Part shown: positions 1 to 5,585 of the stretch, in pieces
Layout: every line of letters begins with the position of its first letter
Numbering within the stretch: the stretch's first letter is position 1
Source of the DNA: Clostridia bacterium
GTDB taxonomy: Bacteria > Bacillota_A > Clostridia > Oscillospirales > CAG-272
Length of the DNA stretch: 15,103 bases
Direction of reading: 5' to 3'
Assembly: GCA_017467225.1 (NCBI GenBank)
Contig: JAFTSR010000255.1
Location: 1-15,103, forward strand
Notes under the pieces: generated by a model
What the model was told of the DNA's origin: nothing
The model's database searches: none
The model's input: only the letters and a program-made list of their open reading frames with translations
Translations under genes and position numbers: made by a program

Positions 1-19
1 TCATTCCGCGTCCCTCCAT
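1..19 (-). promoter_or_regulatory. ribosome site and start codon of a further minus-strand gene cut by the window edge
   Basis: On the minus strand a GGAGGG motif (17-12) lies seven bases before an ATG at 4-2, directly after the stop codon of the lipoprotein gene at 20-22. This is what the start of a third gene in the same operon would look like. Only the start codon and one more base are inside the window, so the product cannot be named. Confidence 0.4.
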
Positions 20-685
20 TTATCCGATGATGCTTCCGCCCCACTCGACGACGGTAAAGCCTTCGCGCACAAAGGGCTCAAACGTCTGCGGCTCGACCTT
101 GATCGGTGCGGTTAAGGGCTTGGCTACCATGTAGACGCGCAGCACGCTGTCGGTCGTAGGCGTGACGTTGAGCTTTGCAGCGTCGGTGTAGGCCTCGCCC
201 TGGAACGAGATCAGATTGTACTCGTTCTCCTGCAGCTGCGGCAGCCAGTAAATGATAAATTCATTTGCCTCGCGCGCCGTCAGCCCCATCTCGGCAAGCG
301 CCCATTCGAGATACGTCGCCGTGTCCTCACCGCGCACGCAAGCACCACGGGAAAGATCGAGAGGCATATCCAGCACGCCCTCCCAATACAGGCAGTAGTA
401 TTCTTTGCCGTCGGGGAAGGTCAGTGTGCCGTCGGGCGCGGCGACAAAATTCTGCCAGCCCTCTGTGCCGTAGTCAGGATAAGTGCAGGTGAATCTGCCG
501 TTGAGCTCCATGGTCACCGAGCAGAGAGTGTCCTCGGTCGGATAGAGGTAAATGACCGGCTTTTCCGGGGCAGGCAGATCGTTTTGAAACGGGAAATCAC
601 CTTCTCTCCACGGCTCACACGCGGTCAACGCGAACACGGATAACAGCAAGCAAAGCAAAAGAAATACAGTTACATAGCGTTTCAC
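20..685 (-). CDS. KPVIYLYP-motif lipoprotein of unknown function
   Basis: Encodes 221 residues. A short basic N-terminus and a hydrophobic stretch end in the lipobox LTAC, so Cys23 would be lipidated and the protein held on the outer face of the membrane. The mature part opens with KPVIYLYPTE (about residues 42-51), followed by a beta-rich region and the segment ANEFIIYWLPQLQENEYN. From memory this set of motifs recurs in clostridial hypothetical proteins, but no activity is known to me. The start is GTG (685-683), which overlaps the stop of the upstream DUF4349 gene as GTGA, with AAGGAGGAG a few bases upstream, so the two are translationally coupled. Both products are surface lipoproteins, which suggests a shared envelope role. 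The function is not recognised. Confidence 0.85.
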   Translation of the reverse strand: MKRYVTVFLLLCLLLSVFALTACEPWREGDFPFQNDLPAPEKPVIYLYPTEDTLCSVTMELNGRFTCTYPDYGTEGWQNFVAAPDGTLTFPDGKEYYCLYWEGVLDMPLDLSRGACVRGEDTATYLEWALAEMGLTAREANEFIIYWLPQLQENEYNLISFQGEAYTDAAKLNVTPTTDSVLRVYMVAKPLTAPIKVEPQTFEPFVREGFTVVEWGGSIIG

Positions 686-1668
686 GATTTCTCCTCCTTA
701 TCTTGCTCGCGCTTTGCACGGCGCTTATTTACGCGCTTTTTAATCAGAACGATGACCACTGCTGCAATCGCGCCCAGCACCAGCAGCGTCGGAATGGCAT
801 TGACAAACCAAACGGTAAAGCCCTGGAAATTGTCGGCAAAATCCAACCAGCTTTCCACAAATGCATCACCCAGTCGCTCGCCCCAGCTTGCCTCCTCGAC
901 CTCCTGCGTATACTCTACGACCTCGCTCAAGTACAGCGTTACCGTCGAATAAGAAACCTTGGAGTCAAGCACACGCAGCCGCGTTTCGTACGATTCGATT
1001 TCCGAGATTACGTCGTACAGATACTGTTGCACACGGAGCATGGTTTCGATATCCTCTGCCTTTTCCAGCATCGCCTGCAGGCTGACCTTTTCGGCACGCA
1101 GCGTTTCCAGGCGCGACTGCATATCGTAGTAGGTAGCAGTAACGTTGGACACGTTGGAGTAGCTGCTCGTTACACGGCAAAGCTCGCCGCTTCTGGTCAA
1201 AAACTCATCCAGATGCTCGGCGGGAATGCGGATCACGTAATTGGCGTTGCGTGAAAAACGGCTGCCAGAGCTATATCCCGCACCGTTGCTGCGCGAGCTC
1301 TCCACATAGCCGCCCAGCTCACGCACCATGCTCTCAAGCTTAACCGTAACCTGATCAAACTCCTTGGTCTGCGCGTTAATCTCCACCGTGCGAATGATCT
1401 TTTCCTCAATGGTCTTACCGTCCGAGGACGTCTCGGCATCGTCCGCTACGGGCGGCATTGAGCCATCTGCATTCTCCTCCGAGGGCTTCATCTCCATCTC
1501 GTCCTCTGCATAGTCGTAGTCCCCCGCACTGCTCGGCGCATCGTAGTATTTATCCGAGGAATTCATGCTCTCCGAATCCAACCGTCCGGATGCGCTGCAG
1601 CTCACCAGTGCCACCACCATCAAAGCGGACAACACCAATGCTAACCATTTTACGTTCGTTTTTTTCAT
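682..1668 (-). CDS. DUF4349 domain lipoprotein with C-terminal membrane anchor
   Basis: Encodes 328 residues. A signal peptide ends in the lipobox LVSC, with Cys24 the predicted lipidation site. A low-complexity acidic, Ser- and Met-rich linker follows (about 25-85). The DUF4349 region comes next: a beta segment around KIIRTVEINAQTKEFD, a GGYVESS motif, VIRIPAEHLDEFL, and then a long heptad-like helical stretch (about 180-240) that probably forms a coiled coil. A membrane segment at about 287-309 is followed by a strongly basic tail (KKRVNKRRAKRE), so that tail should be cytoplasmic and the domain extracellular. The family is common in Bacillota and its biochemical function is unknown. The ATG has AGGAGG nine bases upstream. 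It is the first gene of the minus-strand pair. I found no convincing promoter for it in 1669-1844. Confidence 0.9.
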   Translation of the reverse strand: MKKTNVKWLALVLSALMVVALVSCSASGRLDSESMNSSDKYYDAPSSAGDYDYAEDEMEMKPSEENADGSMPPVADDAETSSDGKTIEEKIIRTVEINAQTKEFDQVTVKLESMVRELGGYVESSRSNGAGYSSGSRFSRNANYVIRIPAEHLDEFLTRSGELCRVTSSYSNVSNVTATYYDMQSRLETLRAEKVSLQAMLEKAEDIETMLRVQQYLYDVISEIESYETRLRVLDSKVSYSTVTLYLSEVVEYTQEVEEASWGERLGDAFVESWLDFADNFQGFTVWFVNAIPTLLVLGAIAAVVIVLIKKRVNKRRAKREQDKEEKS

Positions 1669-1769
1669 GTCATACCTCCTGCATGAAAGCTTTGTTAATA
1701 ATATAGACGTTAAAAATCGGGGTTTGTTCCCTGTTTTTCAAAAATTTTTTTATTTTTTCTCGACATATT

Positions 1770-1799
1770 GTGACAAATCCCCCCGCCGCGGCGTATACT
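1770..1799 (+). promoter_or_regulatory. probable promoter of the DUF3343/cysteine desulfurase operon
   Basis: A GTGACA -35-like hexamer (1770-1775) is separated by 18 bases from a good TATACT -10 hexamer (1794-1799). Transcription would start near 1806, about 40 bases before the DUF3343 start. The spacer is unusually GC-rich (a C6 run and GCCGCGGCG). The -35 box is only moderately good, so the call is tentative. Confidence 0.45.
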
Positions 1800-1844
1800 G
1801 GCATTGGAAGTGTGATCGCCGATAGAAAAGGAGGTGATATCCGC

Positions 1845-2081
1845 ATGGGTGCTGATATCAAACACGGACTTTGCAGTGCCACGATCGGCTCGGTATCCGC
1901 CGCTATGCGCGCCCAGCAGCTGCTTGCCTCTGCCGCGATTCATTCCAATATTATAAAAACGGAAGGTAGTGCCGCCCACCGTGGGTGCGTATACTCGCTG
2001 GCGTACCCTTGTGCGCAGCAAAACAACGTCCGTACCGTGCTCGACGCAGCAAGAATACGCGCGCATTACCGTTCCGACTGA
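1845..2081 (+). CDS. DUF3343 (putative Se/S carrier-like) protein
   Basis: Encodes 78 residues. The sequence fits DUF3343: an N-terminal beta strand, a helix carrying AMRAQQLL (about 20-27), a strand with IIKT, and a GCVYSLAYPC segment (47-56) holding two cysteines, Cys48 and Cys56. In the family this cysteine motif has led to the proposal of a sulfur or selenium carrier, and the genes usually sit beside cysteine desulfurase-like or selenium-handling genes, as here. The reading frame is open further upstream, but I chose the ATG at 1845 because AAAAGGAGGTGATATCC (1826-1842), almost a full match to the 16S anti-Shine-Dalgarno, lies in front of it and the family alignment begins here. The stop TGA (2079-2081) is followed by the desulfurase frame with no gap. 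Family membership is judged by eye. Confidence 0.75.
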   Translation: MGADIKHGLCSATIGSVSAAMRAQQLLASAAIHSNIIKTEGSAAHRGCVYSLAYPCAQQNNVRTVLDAARIRAHYRSD

Positions 2082-2098
2082 AAGGATCGTGGTCAGAT

Positions 2099-3262
2099 CT
2101 GGGACTCATCTATCTTGACAATGCCGCTACCAGCTTTCCCAAGCCCCATTGCGTTTACGAGGCAGCGATCCGATGCATCGAGCGGGATTGCGGAAACGCC
2201 GGGCGCGGCTCCCATCCCCTGGCACTCGCCTCTGCAAAGCGCATCTACGATTGCCGAGAGGCGATCTGTCGCCTTTTTGACGCGGACGACCCGCTGCGTG
2301 TCGTCTTTACGCTCAACACCACCTACGCCTTGAACTTTTTGCTCAAGGGCATTCTCAAGCAGGGCGATCACGTGCTGATCTCGGATATGGAGCATAACGC
2401 CGTGCTGCGACCGCTGCAACGGCTTTCCGCCGACGGCCGTATCACCTACGACATCTTCTCCACGCTGTCGGATAGCGGTATGTGCGCCCCCCTGCGTTTG
2501 TGCGGGCGCATTGCGGAGCTCTGCCGACCGAATACCCGCGCCATCGTATGCTCGCATCAATCCAACCTGTGCTCCGCCACACTTCCCCTCAAGGAGATCG
2601 GCGAATTCTGCCACCGCCACGACCTGCTTTTTCTGGTCGATGCGGCACAGTCTGCGGGGCACTTGCCCATTTCATTGCGCGAAACCCACATCGATGCGCT
2701 GTGTGCACCGGGACACAAGGGGCTGCTCGGATTGCAGGGCTGCGGCTTCTGTCTGCTCGGAGAGCGCATTCATCCCGATACGCTGATCGAGGGGGGCAGC
2801 GGCTACCGATCGCTCTCCCCCGATATGCCCGACGAATATCCCGAGCGCGGTGAGGCAGGAACACTGCCCACCCCCGCCATTACCTCGCTTGCAGCAGGCA
2901 TTGGCGCCGTCGAACGATTGGGGCTCGAAGCCATTGGCGCGCATGAGCAGGCGCTCTTCCGCGCGCTTTGCGAGCGTCTTGACGCGCTGGACGGTTATCA
3001 CATCTATCTCCCGCATATTCCGGGATCAACGCTGTTGTTTTCCCGTCAGGGTATTTTGGCAGACCGCATCGGGGCATATCTCGGTGATCGGGGCATCTGC
3101 GTTCGCAGTGGCTATCATTGCGCTGCTTTGGGGCACGGCACTCTTCAAACACCGGAGGGTGGTGCGGTCCGCATCAGCTTCGGCCCCTTCAATACGCTCT
3201 GCGACGTCGAAACGTTGTACGCAACGCTTCGCCGCATGGAATTTTTGCACGAGGTCGAATAA
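2099..3262 (+). CDS. cysteine desulfurase-family PLP enzyme (aminotransferase class V)
   Basis: Takes sulfur (or selenium) from cysteine (or selenocysteine) through a PLP-bound intermediate and a cysteine persulfide, in the cytoplasm. From the start used here it has 387 residues, normal for the family. It opens with IYLDNAATSFPKP. The PLP lysine is Lys207 in APGHKG; the cofactor-binding aspartate is in FLVDAAQSAG; the persulfide cysteine is Cys341 in RSGYHCAALGHG. It resembles the subfamily found next to DUF3343 (EF2568-like) more than housekeeping IscS or NifS. The start is uncertain: between the upstream stop at 2081 and the conserved IYLDNAAT there is no in-frame ATG, GTG or TTG. CTG at 2099, with AAAGGA at 2081-2086, is the best placed. 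The nearest standard starts are TTG 2009 and GTG 1985, both deep inside the DUF3343 gene and without a ribosome site. Confidence 0.88.
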   Translation: MGLIYLDNAATSFPKPHCVYEAAIRCIERDCGNAGRGSHPLALASAKRIYDCREAICRLFDADDPLRVVFTLNTTYALNFLLKGILKQGDHVLISDMEHNAVLRPLQRLSADGRITYDIFSTLSDSGMCAPLRLCGRIAELCRPNTRAIVCSHQSNLCSATLPLKEIGEFCHRHDLLFLVDAAQSAGHLPISLRETHIDALCAPGHKGLLGLQGCGFCLLGERIHPDTLIEGGSGYRSLSPDMPDEYPERGEAGTLPTPAITSLAAGIGAVERLGLEAIGAHEQALFRALCERLDALDGYHIYLPHIPGSTLLFSRQGILADRIGAYLGDRGICVRSGYHCAALGHGTLQTPEGGAVRISFGPFNTLCDVETLYATLRRMEFLHEVE

Positions 3263-3268
3263 AGCAAA

Positions 3269-3303
3269 ACGGGGGAAGGCTCACAAAAGAGTCATTCCCC
3301 CGT
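3269..3303 (-). terminator. hairpin terminator between convergent genes
   Basis: The arms ACGGGGGAA (3269-3277) and TTCCCCCGT (3295-3303) pair perfectly. An inner GGCTC/GAGTC stem (3278-3282 with 3289-3293) adds five pairs, with one bulged A. On the minus strand the hairpin is followed by GTTTTGCTTTATT, which suits termination of the aminotransferase operon. On the plus strand the T-tract is missing, so it may act less well for the desulfurase. Confidence 0.75.
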
Positions 3304-3310
3304 AGCATAC

Positions 3311-4561
3311 TTATGAATGGCGGTTGCGCACGATGGCAAACGCCTCATCTGCAATTTCAATCGTTTCCTTGATATCCTCGTCCGACAAGGCTGCGTTGAT
3401 AAAGTGGTTGTGGTGATTGGTAAAGTAAACACCGCGGCGCACGCACTCTGCGACCCACTCCTGATGCAGCATAAGCGAAGGATCGTCGGCAAGGCGCAGA
3501 TAGAACAAGCTGGGCACACCCGAAACGTGCAGGTCAAAGCCGTACTTCTGTGCGGCTGCGATCAGACCGTTCTTGAGCTTCGTTCCCTTCTCAATCAGCA
3601 TGCCCGGCGCACCGATACGCTTCATTTTTTCAATGCAGGCAATACCTGCTGCAAAGGGTACCGCACTCATCCAGTAGCTGCCCGTATAGGACAGGCCGGA
3701 GATGGTCGTCTTAAGGAAATCCTTTCCGCAAAGAGCGGAAACGTTGTGACCGTTTGCGATCGCCTTACAGAAGCAGATCAGATCCGCCTCGAAGCCGAAA
3801 TAGTGGTCGGAACCTGCAAGATCCAGGCGGAAGCCGGCACGCACATCGTCTACGATCAGGAGCGAGCCGTTGTCGGTGCATAGCTTGCGGACCTTCTGCC
3901 AGAATCCATCGGCAGGCAGCACGTTATCAGCAAAGTTACCGTGCATATAGGGCTGGCCGATGACGGCCGCGATCTGACCGCGATAGCGATCAAAGACCTG
4001 CTCCAGCTCCTCGGCATCGTTCCAGTTGACGTAGATATTATGCATGACGTCCTCTTCCATGATGCCGGCATAATCGATCTTTTGCGTCCAGGGAGAAACG
4101 CCGTGATAGTAGCCCTTGAAAAATACGATCTTTTTACGGTGCGTAAAGGCACGCGCCGTCATAACGGCAAGCGAGGTAACGTCGTTACCGTTTTTGGCAA
4201 AGAACGCCCAGTCTGCACTCTTGACCGTGTCAACCATCAGCTCTGCAAAGTCAACCATGACCGTCGCAGGAGCGGTGACACAGTTGCCCTTCTCTCTCTG
4301 ACGTGCAGCAGCCTCCTCGACGTCGGGATCGTTGTAGCCGAGAATGTTGGGACCGTAGGCACACATATAGTCAATAAAACGGTTGCCGTCCAAATCCCAG
4401 AAATAGCTGCCCTCGGCGCGGGAGGAATACTTGGGGTAAGCGTCGATCGGAATGTGGCAGCCCTCGGCAGGACCGAGGTGACCGTAAATGCCGGCGGGAA
4501 TGACATTCATCGCGCGGCGCAGCATTTCCATGCTTTTGTCAAACGTATATACGGGATGCAT
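3311..4561 (-). CDS. class III PLP aminotransferase, glutamate-1-semialdehyde aminomutase-like
   Basis: Encodes 416 residues, a full-length fold type I class III aminotransferase. Visible landmarks are WDLDGNRFIDYMCAYGPNILG (about 55-75), the phosphate-loop region KNGNDVTS (123-130), YYHG (151-154) where an aromatic stacks on PLP, the cofactor-binding Asp238 in IVDDVRAGFR, and the Schiff-base Lys266 in CFCKAIANGH. Overall order and length match glutamate-1-semialdehyde 2,1-aminomutase relatives. The usual NSGTEA loop is instead KNGND, and there are no tetrapyrrole genes nearby, so I do not call it hemL. It more likely transfers an amino group to or from another aldehyde or keto substrate, possibly a sugar. 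It starts 14 bases after the upstream gene with TGGAGGT before the ATG, so the two form an operon. The substrate is unknown. Confidence 0.88.
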   Translation of the reverse strand: MHPVYTFDKSMEMLRRAMNVIPAGIYGHLGPAEGCHIPIDAYPKYSSRAEGSYFWDLDGNRFIDYMCAYGPNILGYNDPDVEEAAARQREKGNCVTAPATVMVDFAELMVDTVKSADWAFFAKNGNDVTSLAVMTARAFTHRKKIVFFKGYYHGVSPWTQKIDYAGIMEEDVMHNIYVNWNDAEELEQVFDRYRGQIAAVIGQPYMHGNFADNVLPADGFWQKVRKLCTDNGSLLIVDDVRAGFRLDLAGSDHYFGFEADLICFCKAIANGHNVSALCGKDFLKTTISGLSYTGSYWMSAVPFAAGIACIEKMKRIGAPGMLIEKGTKLKNGLIAAAQKYGFDLHVSGVPSLFYLRLADDPSLMLHQEWVAECVRRGVYFTNHHNHFINAALSDEDIKETIEIADEAFAIVRNRHS

Positions 4562-4575
4562 AGTTTACCTCCAAA

Positions 4576-5349
4576 TCAAGCAAGATAGAGCGCGACACGG
4601 TCGAGAATGCGATTGACGTTGTCCAGCTGCGAGATCATACCCTTCAAATGCAGCTTGGAATCGCAGATCAGCGTAAAGGAGGACGCCGTGCCGTCAAACA
4701 GTCCGCGCGCATTGTGTATACCGACAAATTCCATCATGGACATAGCGTTGTCCGTATCCGTCGGTACGGTGGTCAGGCGATGATCCTTGGAACACACGTG
4801 CGCCGCAGCAACCACCTCATCGCCCTCGGAGATCAGCATACGCACGTTGCCGTCCACGATGTAGGAGGCGCTCGCACGGCCGATGCGATCCTCGTTGCCG
4901 ATCTGGGATATGGCACCCGTGATGACGTGGAACATGAGAATGGTACTGGTACGGAAGAAGGTCTCGTCCTTCAGATCCTCCTCACTCGGACGCAGATAAC
5001 GGGAAAGAACGTCGGTCAGCTTGACGAATTTTTTCAGCAAAAATCCAATCCTGGTAAAGCCCTTGGAGGGGATAGGTGTGACGGTACCGTCGATCATACC
5101 GTTGAATTTCTCCGGTGAGGAGAACGGCAGGCAGATGTTGCAGGGGCCGTCGCCCGGCACAAGGCTTACCACACCGCGATCAAAGCGCAGCACACCCACA
5201 GGCCCGCCCTTGACGGCGACCTTGAGCGACACAGTGTCCTCGGCAATGATGGCGCGCGCCTCCTCGGACAGCTCACAAAGTTTGGGGATCACACCAAAGA
5301 TCGCAAACAAATTGATATGTGCAAGCGTTCTTGCATCCATATTTTTCAT
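4576..5349 (-). CDS. uncharacterised protein with weak SCP2 (sterol carrier-like) similarity
   Basis: Encodes 257 residues with no signal peptide or clear membrane helix, so probably cytoplasmic. Residues about 38-105 (alternating strands around LKVAVKGGP, VGVLRFDRG and ICLPFSSPEKFNGMIDG, ending in a GF-rich segment) recall the SCP2 lipid-binding fold; this is a pattern impression, not a firm assignment. The second half (about 130-257) is a mixed alpha/beta domain I do not recognise, with ASYIVDGNVRMLISEGDEVV. The frame is open further upstream, but the ATG at 5349 is preferred: AAAGGAAA lies five bases before it, and the strong promoter at 5402-5430 would fall inside any longer version. It is the first gene of an operon with the class III aminotransferase 14 bases downstream. 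The constant pairing suggests it feeds, holds or regulates the substrate of that enzyme, which is inference. Confidence 0.75.
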   Translation of the reverse strand: MKNMDARTLAHINLFAIFGVIPKLCELSEEARAIIAEDTVSLKVAVKGGPVGVLRFDRGVVSLVPGDGPCNICLPFSSPEKFNGMIDGTVTPIPSKGFTRIGFLLKKFVKLTDVLSRYLRPSEEDLKDETFFRTSTILMFHVITGAISQIGNEDRIGRASASYIVDGNVRMLISEGDEVVAAAHVCSKDHRLTTVPTDTDNAMSMMEFVGIHNARGLFDGTASSFTLICDSKLHLKGMISQLDNVNRILDRVALYLA

Positions 5350-5366
5350 AGCAATTTCCTTTCTTT

Positions 5367-5383
5367 TTGCGGCAGCGCCGCAA
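5367..5383 (-). other. perfect stem-loop in the 5' leader of the SCP2-like gene
   Basis: TTGCGGC (5367-5373) and GCCGCAA (5377-5383) form a perfect seven-pair stem with a three-base loop. In the minus-strand transcript it lies immediately upstream of the ribosome site and is followed by an A-rich stretch, not a U-run, so it is not a terminator. It may stabilise the 5' end or affect translation. Confidence 0.5.
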
Positions 5384-5401
5384 CATCGGATGGAATGATT
5401 C

Positions 5402-5430
5402 AGTATATCATAAAACAAAACGAATGTCAA
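5402..5430 (-). promoter_or_regulatory. strong sigma-A promoter of the SCP2-like/aminotransferase operon
   Basis: On the minus strand TTGACA (5430-5425) is followed by a 17-base spacer and TATACT (5407-5402), with a TG before the -10 (ATGATATACT), giving an extended -10. Transcription would begin near 5395, leaving a leader of about 45 bases before the ATG at 5349. Confidence 0.85.
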
Positions 5431-5525
5431 CAAAAAACGCGCGCGCAGCAAAGCAACTGTCAATTTAGCCAAAAAGCGACTATAGATTTTGTGCAAACGG
5501 CTGACGGGCTTTTTTCGTGAAAGGC

Positions 5526-5540
5526 TTGCAAACGCAAACA
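5526..5540 (+). promoter_or_regulatory. cre-like operator (CcpA/LacI-family site) over the -35 box
   Basis: TTGCAAACGCAAACA fits every fixed position of the catabolite-responsive element consensus WTGNAANCGNWNNCW. Its first six bases are also the -35 hexamer of the heparinase-like gene, the usual place for repression. The right half is a poor mirror of the left, so a dedicated LacI-type regulator or chance cannot be excluded. Confidence 0.5.
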
Positions 5541-5554
5541 AATTATGATAATAT
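5526..5554 (+). promoter_or_regulatory. promoter of the heparinase II/III-like gene
   Basis: TTGCAA (5526-5531), a 17-base spacer and TAATAT (5549-5554) with TGA directly before the -10 make an extended -10 promoter. Transcription would start near 5561, about 25 bases before the ATG at 5586. This is short but leaves room for the AGGAGG ribosome site at 5573-5578. Confidence 0.65.
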
Positions 5555-5585
5555 TTTCTCAACGATCATCACAGGAGGATGTCTT

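Noticed and set aside
1770..1844. Longer DUF3343 protein starting upstream at 1770
   Set aside because: The extension overlaps the predicted promoter and has no ribosome site; the ATG at 1845 has an excellent one.
2079..2081. TGA of the DUF3343 gene as a possible selenocysteine codon
   Set aside because: The frame after TGA gives no family-like continuation, the protein already has normal length, and no SECIS-like hairpin is seen after it.
3311..4561. Calling the class III aminotransferase hemL
   Set aside because: The NSGTEA loop is replaced and no tetrapyrrole genes are present; only the broad family is supported.
5377..5562. N-terminal extension of the SCP2-like protein to 328 residues
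   Set aside because: The extension would include the strong TTGACA/TATACT promoter and leader stem; the ATG at 5349 has a proper ribosome site.
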